A stretch of 64,000 nucleotides of DNA from Hyphomonas sp. CY54-11-8. Lineage in GTDB: Bacteria > Pseudomonadota > Alphaproteobacteria > Caulobacterales > Hyphomonadaceae. The notes under the pieces are model-generated. The model was given only the letters and a program-made list of their open reading frames with translations, was not told the DNA's origin and searched no databases. The stretch spans positions 124,001 to 188,000 of the forward strand of contig NZ_AWFD01000035.1 of assembly GCF_000682735.1 (NCBI RefSeq), given 5' to 3'. How positions within the stretch are numbered: the first letter of the stretch is position 1; each line of letters begins with the position of its first letter. The translations under genes were made by a program, and so were the position numbers. Shown here piece after piece: positions 16,976 through 26,433 of this stretch.

Positions 16976-17214
16976 GCATCGCTCATGGGTGGTTCGACGA
17001 AGATGACATCGCTCGGCAAGATGGGGTTGCCCGACTTGGGGCCGCCAACCGCGCCCGATGAGCGCATGAAAACATGCAGGTTCCAGCTTTGCAGGCTGGA
17101 CACGCCCTCTTCAGTCTTCATGTCCGAAAGTTCGCGACTGGCAATACTTTGCCATGTGTCGCCGGCAGCCGGCAAAATGGACTTGCGGACTCTTGAAAGC
17201 TGACTGGTTGGCAT
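16972..17214 (-). CDS. Small LysM-like hypothetical protein
   Basis: An 80-residue protein. The segment AAGDTWQSIASREL, then LQSWNLHVF, then ILPSDVIFVEPP follows the layout of a LysM domain (start strand, two helices, closing strand). No signal peptide is visible, so cell-wall binding is unlikely, and a protein-interaction role is possible. The start at 17214 follows GGGAG; a longer frame to 17388 lacks a ribosome site and runs through the palindrome at 17241-17254. First gene of the amidohydrolase operon. Confidence 0.65.
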   Translation of the reverse strand: MPTSQLSRVRKSILPAAGDTWQSIASRELSDMKTEEGVSSLQSWNLHVFMRSSGAVGGPKSGNPILPSDVIFVEPPMSDA

Positions 17215-17240
17215 GTCGTTGTCTCCCTTTTCAATAAAAC

Positions 17241-17254
17241 TAGAACATGTTCCA
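17241..17254. promoter_or_regulatory. Palindrome TnnAACnnGTTnnA, candidate TetR-family operator
   Basis: The core GAACATGTTC (17243-17252) is a perfect 10-bp palindrome, and with outer T and A it reads T-AG-AAC-AT-GTT-CC-A. This equals the published KstR-type consensus TnnAACnnGTTnnA for a TetR regulator. It lies 27 bases upstream of the first gene of an operon whose last gene encodes a TetR regulator. Operator function is inference. Confidence 0.55.
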
Positions 17255-17456
17255 ATATTTTCAGCAAGCGCCGGATAAGCCCCGATAGGTGTGACGTCGG
17301 GGTAGCTCAGATCTCGGTCCGGATATCGGTCAGAGCATTCTGAGAGAGGCGGTCGTTCAATGTTTGTGTTCAGAACGAAAATGGCCATGCCATTCCCTCG
17401 AGAATTGGCATGGCCACAATAAGATTATGAGGCAGCGGACAGCTGCTTATGGGAGC

Positions 17457-19697
<2,241 letters not shown>

Positions 19698-19777
19698 TCA
19701 TTCCGCAACGAAAGGCCTTGCGCTGAAGTGCTTCTCCACCTCAGAGTCTGCAGGAGGAAACACGGAGGCCAGACACC

Positions 19778-20575
19778 ATGAAGTCAGATTATCAGGCGCT
19801 CATTCTGGAGCAGAAAGACCAGGTCCTTAATATCAAGATGAACCGGCCTGATCGGCTGAATGCCTTGAACCCTCAAATGGTGTCGGAGCTGCGAGAGGTT
19901 TTTCAATCCCTCTATTTCGACCGGTCCGTTCGCGTCGTCGTGCTGGAAGGCGCTGGCCGGGCGTTCTGTGCAGGTCTGGATCTCAAGGACTCTTCCGAGA
20001 ATCGCGGGAGACGCAGCGTCGAGCAGGGCCTCGACAATCAACGCTCCATTGCCGAGATCTACGTCGCAATGCGCCGATGTCCGCAGCCGATTATCAGCCT
20101 TGTTCAGGGCGCTGCGAGCGGCGGCGGATTCGCGCTGGCGCTGGCGTCCGATATCCGGATCCTGTCAGAAGATGCGCGCATGAATGCGGCCTTCATCCGG
20201 ATTGGCCTCTCTTCCTGCGACATGGGCGTGTCGTACTTCCTGCCGCGTATGGTCGGGATGTCGCTGGCAAGCGAGTACATGCTGACCGGGCGTTTCATTT
20301 CGGCGCAGCGCGCAATGGATATTGGTCTGGCTAACCGGGTCGTTCACGGCAGTGAGATGCGTAAAGAAGCGGACGGCTTTGTGGAAGACATGCTTCACGC
20401 AACACCGCTCGGACTGCGTCTCACTAAAGACGGTCTGAATATTGCGGTCGATGTGGCAGGTCTTGAAGCTGCAATGGCCATTGAAGATCGTAATCAGATC
20501 CTGACCGCCAACGATCCCAATTTCGCGGAAGGCATTGCGGCGTTCTTCGAAAAGCGGAAGCCAAACTACTCCTGA
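19778..20575 (+). CDS. Enoyl-CoA hydratase/isomerase family protein (crotonase fold)
   Basis: A 265-residue crotonase. LNIKMNRPDRLNALNPQM is the family opening. GAGRAFCAGLDL forms the first oxyanion-hole strand and GAASGGGFALALASDIRI the second. The usual pair of catalytic glutamates is not clearly in place (SSCDMG stands where many hydratases carry GxxP/E), so it may be an isomerase or another acyl-CoA enzyme of the fold. GGAGG precedes the ATG. It is the first gene of a plus-strand set with two acyl-CoA dehydrogenases and an SDR, divergent from the FadH-like gene. Confidence 0.85.
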   Translation: MKSDYQALILEQKDQVLNIKMNRPDRLNALNPQMVSELREVFQSLYFDRSVRVVVLEGAGRAFCAGLDLKDSSENRGRRSVEQGLDNQRSIAEIYVAMRRCPQPIISLVQGAASGGGFALALASDIRILSEDARMNAAFIRIGLSSCDMGVSYFLPRMVGMSLASEYMLTGRFISAQRAMDIGLANRVVHGSEMRKEADGFVEDMLHATPLGLRLTKDGLNIAVDVAGLEAAMAIEDRNQILTANDPNFAEGIAAFFEKRKPNYS

Positions 20576-20677
20576 TAGGGAGCACCGGGAATAGAAAGAG
20601 GATGCCTTGGCGGCATGGCTTGACCTGCGCCGGGTGGACTTGGACACTCCGGATAATCGTAAAACCGGGAGGGTAAA

Positions 20678-21802
20678 TTGAACCTCGACTTCTCCGACGA
20701 GCAGAAGCAATTGCGCGATCAGGTGCGCCGCTTCCTGAGCGAAAAATGTCCACCTGAAGCCGTTCGGGCTATTCTTGAGGGTGATGAGCGTTACGATAAA
20801 TCGCTCTACGCCGGACTTGCCGAGATGGGTCTGCTCGGCGCTGCCATTCCCGAGGAGTATGGCGGCGTTGGTCTGGGCCATCTTGAACTGTGCGTCGTCG
20901 CGGAAGAACTTGGCCGGGTACTCGCCCCCGTGCCGGTATCATCTTCAATCTATCTCGCGGCAGAGTTTCTTCTGCTGGCAGGTTCCGAGAACCAGAAGTC
21001 AGAATGGCTGCCAAAACTGGCGTCTGGTGAAGCTGTCGGGACTTTCGCCCTGGTCGAAGGCCAGGGACGCGTTCGACCAGACAAGATTGCTGCGAGTGTA
21101 AAAGGCGGGAAACTCTCCGGCGCCAAAATGCCGGTTGCCGATGGGTTTGACGCGGACTTCGCTATTGTTGCCGCACGAGATGAGGCAGGTGGCATTTCAC
21201 TGTATCTTGCCTCTCTTGCAGGTGACGGCGTTACGCGTGAGGTGCTCGAGACAATTGACCCGACCCGTGGCCAGGCACGCATCACATTTGAAAACGTGTC
21301 TGTTGAGCCGTTGGGTGCGACGGGTGATGGCTGGTACATCGCGACGCAAGTGATCGATCGTGCTGCGGTCCTGATGGCGTTCGAGCAATTGGGCGGTGCT
21401 GACCGGGCTCTGGAAATGGCGCGCGATTATGCGCTGGAGCGTATGGCTTTCGGACGCCCGATCGGCTCTTTCCAGGCGATCAAGCACATGCTGGCGGACA
21501 TGTATGTGTCTGCCACGCTGGCGCGTTCCAACTGCTACTATGGTGCCTGGGCGCTCGGCTCGAGCCCGGCGGAGCTGCCTGTCGCGGCAGCCACGGCGCG
21601 GGTCTCGGCAACAACGGCTTTCCAGCATTGCTCCAAGAATAACATTCAGGTGCATGGCGGCATGGGCTTCACCTGGGCGTTTGATTGCCACCTCTTTTAC
21701 CGGCGGTCCAATGGTCTGGCGCTGGCCCTCGGATCGCTCTCCACGTGGGAAAGCGAACTGATTGAGCGCATGAGCGCTGGCAACGCCGAAACAGCAGCTT
21801 AA
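20678..21802 (+). CDS. Acyl-CoA dehydrogenase family protein (small chain type)
   Basis: A 374-residue FAD-dependent acyl-CoA dehydrogenase. MNLDFSDEQKQLRDQVRRF is the standard first helix, GAAIPEEYGGVGLGHLE the substrate-side loop, and the C-terminal helical bundle has ERMAFGRPIGSFQAIKHMLADM and the FAD-contacting QVHGGMGFTWAFD. The central domain is less regular than in the paired gene, as is common for one member of heterodimeric acyl-CoA dehydrogenases. The start codon is TTG, 20678, after a strong GGGAGGG site. It lies 15 bases before the second dehydrogenase gene. Confidence 0.87.
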   Translation: MNLDFSDEQKQLRDQVRRFLSEKCPPEAVRAILEGDERYDKSLYAGLAEMGLLGAAIPEEYGGVGLGHLELCVVAEELGRVLAPVPVSSSIYLAAEFLLLAGSENQKSEWLPKLASGEAVGTFALVEGQGRVRPDKIAASVKGGKLSGAKMPVADGFDADFAIVAARDEAGGISLYLASLAGDGVTREVLETIDPTRGQARITFENVSVEPLGATGDGWYIATQVIDRAAVLMAFEQLGGADRALEMARDYALERMAFGRPIGSFQAIKHMLADMYVSATLARSNCYYGAWALGSSPAELPVAAATARVSATTAFQHCSKNNIQVHGGMGFTWAFDCHLFYRRSNGLALALGSLSTWESELIERMSAGNAETAA

Positions 21803-21817
21803 GGAAAGGGCAGGGAC

Positions 21818-23074
21818 ATGGATTTCGAAGACACACCCGAAGAAGCAGCTTTCCGAAAGGAAGTACGGGCCTGGATCGACGCCAATGCGCCGAAGCATCT
21901 GGAAGCTGAACTGCGCCGCGCCAATTTTGGTTCCAGCGGCGTGGTCAGCGAAGACCCGATTGCCGCTGGCAAGGCCTGGCAGAAGAAAAAAGCCGAAGCA
22001 GGCTGGGCCTGTCTCCACTGGCCGAAGGAATATGGCGGTGCTGCCCGCACACCGATTGAGCGTGTGATCTGGGGACAGGAAGAAGGGCCTTACGCTGCCC
22101 TGTCGGGGCCGTTCACCATCGGTCACGGCATGTGTGGGCCGACGGTCATGGCCTGGGCGACGGAAGAGCAGAAGCGCGAGCGCCTGCCGCCACTCGCCAG
22201 CGGCGAGGAGATCTGGTGCCAGCTCTTCTCGGAGCCGGCCGGCGGTTCTGATCTGGCGGGCCTTCGTACCCGTGCGGTGAAAGCCGATGACGGATCGGGT
22301 GACTGGATCATCAATGGTCAGAAAATCTGGACCAGTGGGGCACAGAATTCTGACTGGGGGCTTCTGATTACCCGGACAGATCCGGACGTGCCGAAGCACA
22401 AAGGTCTGACGATGTTCTTCCTGTCGATGAGGACGCCGGGCGTTGAGGTCGTGCCGATCAAACAGGCAAATGGTGCCTCCGGTTTCAATGAGGTCTATTT
22501 CACAGATGTTCGCATTCCAGACACGCAGCGCCTCGGCGCTGTGGGGCAGGGATGGGAAGTTTCGTTGACCACACTGATGAACGAGCGCCTATCCATCGGT
22601 TCCGGCATGTCTGCTGGCTTCCCGGAACTGTTCCGGTTCTGCATGGAGGCGGAAGTGGATGGGCGCCCGGCGGTTGAGGATTCATCCGTTCGGTCGAAAC
22701 TCGCTCAATTCGCTGTGCGTCAGAGTGGTCTTAAATATACTGGCATGCGTGCCATCACGGCGCTGTCGAAAGGCGAGACGCCAGGACCGGAGAACTCGAT
22801 CGGCAAGCTAGTTGCGGGTGCGACGATGCAGGACCTTTCGATCTATGCGCTGGATCTTCAGGGACAGGCAGGCGTTCTATGGGATGAGAGTAGTCCTCAG
22901 AATGGACGCTTCCAATCCATGCTTATGCGATCGCCCGCGACCCGTATCGAGGGCGGATCAGACGAAATCCTGCGCAACATTATCGGGGAACGTGTGCTCG
23001 GCCTGCCCGGTGACATTCGCGTCGACAAAAATGTTCCGTTCAAGGAAATACCGACAAGTGGGAAACGTAAGTAA
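21818..23074 (+). CDS. Acyl-CoA dehydrogenase family protein (large chain type)
   Basis: A 418-residue acyl-CoA dehydrogenase with WPKEYGGAAR in the N-terminal domain, WCQLFSEPAGGSDLAGL and WIINGQKIWTSGAQ in the middle beta domain, and ATRIEGGSDEILRNIIGERVLG at the C-terminus. It follows the previous dehydrogenase by 15 bases, so the two probably form an alpha2beta2 enzyme, as in steroid side-chain and some dicarboxylate-CoA pathways. The stop overlaps the SDR start (TAATG). Confidence 0.9.
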   Translation: MDFEDTPEEAAFRKEVRAWIDANAPKHLEAELRRANFGSSGVVSEDPIAAGKAWQKKKAEAGWACLHWPKEYGGAARTPIERVIWGQEEGPYAALSGPFTIGHGMCGPTVMAWATEEQKRERLPPLASGEEIWCQLFSEPAGGSDLAGLRTRAVKADDGSGDWIINGQKIWTSGAQNSDWGLLITRTDPDVPKHKGLTMFFLSMRTPGVEVVPIKQANGASGFNEVYFTDVRIPDTQRLGAVGQGWEVSLTTLMNERLSIGSGMSAGFPELFRFCMEAEVDGRPAVEDSSVRSKLAQFAVRQSGLKYTGMRAITALSKGETPGPENSIGKLVAGATMQDLSIYALDLQGQAGVLWDESSPQNGRFQSMLMRSPATRIEGGSDEILRNIIGERVLGLPGDIRVDKNVPFKEIPTSGKRK

Positions 23075-23847
23075 TGGAATATCCTCTTCCAAACGCTTCG
23101 ACGGATCTGTCAGGGCAAACTGCGCTTGTGACTGGCGCATCGTCCGGGCTTGGTCTTCGTTTTGCCAAGGTCCTTGCGAAGTGCGGGGCCAAGGTCGCGC
23201 TGGCTGCCAGGCGTCTCGACCGTCTGGAGGCGCTGGCTGACGAAATACGGAAAGATGGTGGAGACGCCGTCGCCATCGAGATGGACGCGACCGATGCGGA
23301 TCAGATGATCGCAAGCGTCGCGAAGGCTGAGGCCGAACTCGGGCTCGTAACAATACTTGTCAACAATGCCGGCATTCCGGATGCACAGCGTGCGCACAAG
23401 ATGGAAATCGATCTGATCGATCGTGTGCTCGATATCAACGTGCGTGCCCCATTCGTCCTTAGCTGCGAAGTCGCCCGGCGATTGATGGCTGCGGGACATC
23501 CGGGACGTATCGTCAATATCGCGTCTTCTGCAGCTTATAGCTATCGCGGGGAAGGTGCAGCGCTTTATTCCGTGTCGAAAGCAGCTGTTGTCCGGATAAC
23601 GGAGACGCTTTCGGTCGAATGGGCGCGCAACAACATCAACGTCAATGCGATTGCACCGGGCGCCTTTGAATCAGAAATGATGGATGGAATGTTGAGCCGG
23701 ATGGGCGATATCGCCCAGCATTTTCCGCGTAAGCGGATCGGCAACCCTGCCCAACTCGACTCGACATTGCTCTATCTTGTGAGCCCGGCGTCAGATGCTG
23801 TGACTGGTACGTGCATTCGCGTCGATGACGGACAAGGCGCCCGGTAA
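23074..23847 (+). CDS. Short-chain dehydrogenase/reductase (FabG-like)
   Basis: A 257-residue classical SDR. GASSGLGLRFA is the glycine-rich NAD(P) motif, NNAG the structural motif, and YSVSKAA gives the catalytic Tyr-x3-Lys with a serine upstream (IASSAAY). It probably oxidises a 3-hydroxyacyl-CoA to the 3-keto form, or the reverse, after the dehydrogenase and crotonase steps encoded just before. It is the last gene of the operon, and its stop codon lies in the loop of the terminator hairpin. Confidence 0.88.
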   Translation: MEYPLPNASTDLSGQTALVTGASSGLGLRFAKVLAKCGAKVALAARRLDRLEALADEIRKDGGDAVAIEMDATDADQMIASVAKAEAELGLVTILVNNAGIPDAQRAHKMEIDLIDRVLDINVRAPFVLSCEVARRLMAAGHPGRIVNIASSAAYSYRGEGAALYSVSKAAVVRITETLSVEWARNNINVNAIAPGAFESEMMDGMLSRMGDIAQHFPRKRIGNPAQLDSTLLYLVSPASDAVTGTCIRVDDGQGAR

Positions 23848-23859
23848 TCGGCGCCTTTT
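23834..23859 (+). terminator. Rho-independent terminator overlapping the SDR stop
   Basis: AAGGCGCC (23834-23841) and GGCGCCTT (23850-23857) are perfect 8-bp arms around CGGTAATC, followed by further T residues. The TAA stop of the SDR gene (23845-23847) is in the loop. It ends the plus-strand beta-oxidation-like operon. Confidence 0.75.
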
Positions 23860-23875
23860 AGGGCTGGCAAGGCAA

Positions 23876-23910
23876 AACACTTTCCAAAGCCTATCACTTT
23901 GGAAAGTGTT
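23876..23910 (-). terminator. Rho-independent terminator overlapping the nucleosidase stop
   Basis: A perfect 14-bp inverted repeat, AACACTTTCCAAAG (23876-23889) and CTTTGGAAAGTGTT (23897-23910), with a seven-base loop. On the minus strand the stem is followed by a short T run. The stop codon of the nucleosidase gene (23896-23894) lies in the loop. It may also act on plus-strand transcripts that pass the SDR terminator. Confidence 0.8.
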
Positions 23911-24880
23911 CCATGAAAGCGATCACAAGTGCGGCGGAGTTCCTGGCTGCGAGATGCTCGAATGCCCGGATCTCATTTTGCGTGGCTGTTCCGCCACCGG
24001 CAAGGTCCGAGACGCTGCGAAACGCGATAAACGGGACATCATTTGAATAGGCGACCATCGCGATGGCAGCGGTCTCCATTTCTATGACCTGTGCGTCAAA
24101 AGTTTCATGGAGATAATTCCGGTAATCGGCATTATCCATGAATACAGAGCCAGAAACACCGGACCCACCAAAGTGGAAGCTGGGTTCGGTGGGTAAACAG
24201 AGATTGTCTGTGTCACAACGTTTGAGCTCCGCTTTTGCCGAGGCTGTACTGGCAATCGCAAGCAGATCGGAATTTACTTCAAACCAGAGTCTGGGGGCGG
24301 GCGTGGGGTCGTTGGTGGTTGTGACCCGAACACCGCGTGTTCCGATGAAGCCGTAGGGCGGAACTAAAGGGCGGACCCCCGGAAAAGGCGCGGTAAAAAC
24401 ACCGGGCACCGTTTCCCGTAAATAAGTGGTTTCATCATACTTTGCCCATCGCGCGGGAACGATGACATCGCCAATCGACAGGCTCGGGTCCGCGCCTCCA
24501 GCAACACCGCTGACCACGATATCCGTGATATTGAAATCATCGAGAAGTCTCTGGGTGTTCATCGTCGCGTTGACGACGCTGACGCCGGTCATGAACAGCA
24601 CCACTGGCTGGCCGCCCAACTCGCCGGTCCAATATGAGACGCCGTGAATTTGGTATTCTTCCGCACCCTCGAGGGAAGGAAGGAGGACGGAGAATTCGGG
24701 GGCATATGCCGTGGCGACCGCAATTCTGGGCCGTTCATCGAATAGGCGCGCGCCGTATGCTGCTTCGTCAGTGCACGGCTGGATGGCTGTTCCTGGCGGA
24801 GGCATTGTGCAGGCGCTGGAAAATGCCGCCATCATACACAGCAACAGAGGCGTCAGCGCGCGAAGAAGTATCCGTTGCAT
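23894..24880 (-). CDS. Exported purine nucleosidase / phosphorylase-family lipoprotein
   Basis: A 328-residue protein with a lipoprotein-type signal (FSSACTMPP). The mature part fits the PNP/UDP phosphorylase superfamily of MTA/SAH nucleosidases: AYAPEFSVLLPSL, then VVSGVAGGADPSLSIGDVIVP, then VIEMETAAIAMVAYSNDVPFIAFRSVSD, where the MET segment supplies the ribose-binding residues and the Ser-Asp pair the catalytic acid. Most members are cytoplasmic, so export is notable. It would release a free purine base from an external nucleoside. The gene is followed upstream (minus strand) by a purine permease gene 21 bases away, so the base could then be imported. Confidence 0.82.
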   Translation of the reverse strand: MQRILLRALTPLLLCMMAAFSSACTMPPPGTAIQPCTDEAAYGARLFDERPRIAVATAYAPEFSVLLPSLEGAEEYQIHGVSYWTGELGGQPVVLFMTGVSVVNATMNTQRLLDDFNITDIVVSGVAGGADPSLSIGDVIVPARWAKYDETTYLRETVPGVFTAPFPGVRPLVPPYGFIGTRGVRVTTTNDPTPAPRLWFEVNSDLLAIASTASAKAELKRCDTDNLCLPTEPSFHFGGSGVSGSVFMDNADYRNYLHETFDAQVIEMETAAIAMVAYSNDVPFIAFRSVSDLAGGGTATQNEIRAFEHLAARNSAALVIAFMEHFPK

Positions 24881-24901
24881 GCTATGCGGCCGCCTTTCCG
24901 G

Positions 24902-26200
24902 TCAGACTGAATCCAGGAACACAAACTTCATCAGGAAAGCCGCAGCGAGTACGAGTGCTCCCGGGCCGACTTCTTTCCATTTGCCTGCGCCGACTTTCAG
25001 AAGAACATAAGCAATGATGCCCAATCCGATGCCGTTCGCGATGGAATAGGTGAGGGGCATCGCGACGGCGGTGATGACTGCGGGCATGAACGAGGTCGGT
25101 TCCTGCCAGTCCACATGGGTAAGACCTCCAACCATCAGGCACCCCACATAAACCAGGGCTGGCATGGTCGCGTAAGGTTGGATTGCCGCTGCTAGGGGCG
25201 CAAAGAACAAGGCAAGGCAGAAAAGTCCCGCCACCGTGAGAGCTGTCAGTCCAGTCCGGCCACCCGCTTTTACGCCAGCGATGCTTTCAATATAGCTGGT
25301 AGCGGACGACGTTCCCAGCGCGGCGCCAACAACTGTTGCCGTGCTGTCGGCGACCAGAGCGCGCCGGAGGTTTGTAACGTGTCCTTTCTCGTCCAGCAGA
25401 CCGGCCCGATGTGCCACAGATACGAGTGTTCCGGCAGTATCGAACATGTCGACAAACAGGAACGAGATCACAACGACGGCAATTCCGATTTCCAGTGCCT
25501 GGGACCAGTCCATGGCAAACAGAGTCGGCTCAATCGAAGGCGGTATCGATAACAGTCCTGGTGGCGGCGAAGCTCCAACAATGACACCGATCAAGGTTGT
25601 GGTGAGGATGCCAATCAAGATTCCGCCAGGCACTTTGCGTGCTTCAAGAACGCCGATCAGGATGAAGCAAAAGATCGCCAGCAGGGCGGGCGTCTGAGAG
25701 AGGTCACCGAGCCCCACAATCGTGGCCGGATGAGAGACAACGATACCGACACCCGTAAGCCCGATGATGATCAGGAACAGGCCAATGCCTGCGGAGATGG
25801 CCATCTTCATCTCCAGCGGAATGGCGTTGATGATCCACTCGCGAATTGGCAGCAGACTTAAAGCAACAAAAATGACACCCGACAGAAAAACCGCTGCAAG
25901 CGCCACCTGCCAGGAAAGCCCCATACCAATGACGACACCATAGGTGAAATATGCATTGAGCCCCATACCGGGTGCAATCGCGATGGGGTAGTTGGCGTAG
26001 AGCCCCATGATGGCGGAGCCGATGGCCGCAGAAAGGCAAGTCGCAACGAACACCGCCCCTCTGTCCATTCCGGCGTTTGCCAGAATATCCGGGTTCACAA
26101 AGATGATGTAGGACATAGCCAGGAAGGTCGTGATGCCAGCGACGATTTCCGTCCGGGCCGTGGTGCCCCGGTTTTCCAGATCAAAAAGCTTGTTGAGCAT
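24902..26200 (-). CDS. NCS2-type purine permease (AzgA-like)
   Basis: A 432-residue membrane protein with about 13 membrane segments. TARTEIVAGITTFLAMSYIIFVNP is the opening of the AzgA/PbuG group, APGMGLNAYFTY is the conserved substrate-site segment, and FLFVDMFDTAGTLVSVA is the second-half signature. Members import adenine, guanine and hypoxanthine by proton symport. The exported nucleosidase gene follows it, which makes a nucleoside-salvage pair likely. The region 26201-26433 upstream shows no purine-riboswitch pattern that I can support. Confidence 0.88.
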   Translation of the reverse strand: MLNKLFDLENRGTTARTEIVAGITTFLAMSYIIFVNPDILANAGMDRGAVFVATCLSAAIGSAIMGLYANYPIAIAPGMGLNAYFTYGVVIGMGLSWQVALAAVFLSGVIFVALSLLPIREWIINAIPLEMKMAISAGIGLFLIIIGLTGVGIVVSHPATIVGLGDLSQTPALLAIFCFILIGVLEARKVPGGILIGILTTTLIGVIVGASPPPGLLSIPPSIEPTLFAMDWSQALEIGIAVVVISFLFVDMFDTAGTLVSVAHRAGLLDEKGHVTNLRRALVADSTATVVGAALGTSSATSYIESIAGVKAGGRTGLTALTVAGLFCLALFFAPLAAAIQPYATMPALVYVGCLMVGGLTHVDWQEPTSFMPAVITAVAMPLTYSIANGIGLGIIAYVLLKVGAGKWKEVGPGALVLAAAFLMKFVFLDSV

Positions 26201-26433
26201 GAAGGGGCAGCGACTCCGAGCGGTACAATCCGCAGACTTGGCATCCTTGCGGCGGCGTCAAGCCTCATCTCCCGAATACAGGTGCGCTGGGGCAATCTGA
26301 GCATTGAATGATCGTCCCGGACCATCCATGCGATATGGAGGGCCGGAGGCGTTCGTCAGGGGGCTGGGACAGGTGGGGTGGAGCAGGAATTGACGGGGAG
26401 GCAAAACCGCCCCGCCCCATCCACAGGGAGACC

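Noticed and set aside
26201..26433. Possible purine riboswitch before the purine permease
   Set aside because: I could not find the conserved three-way-junction core in this leader.
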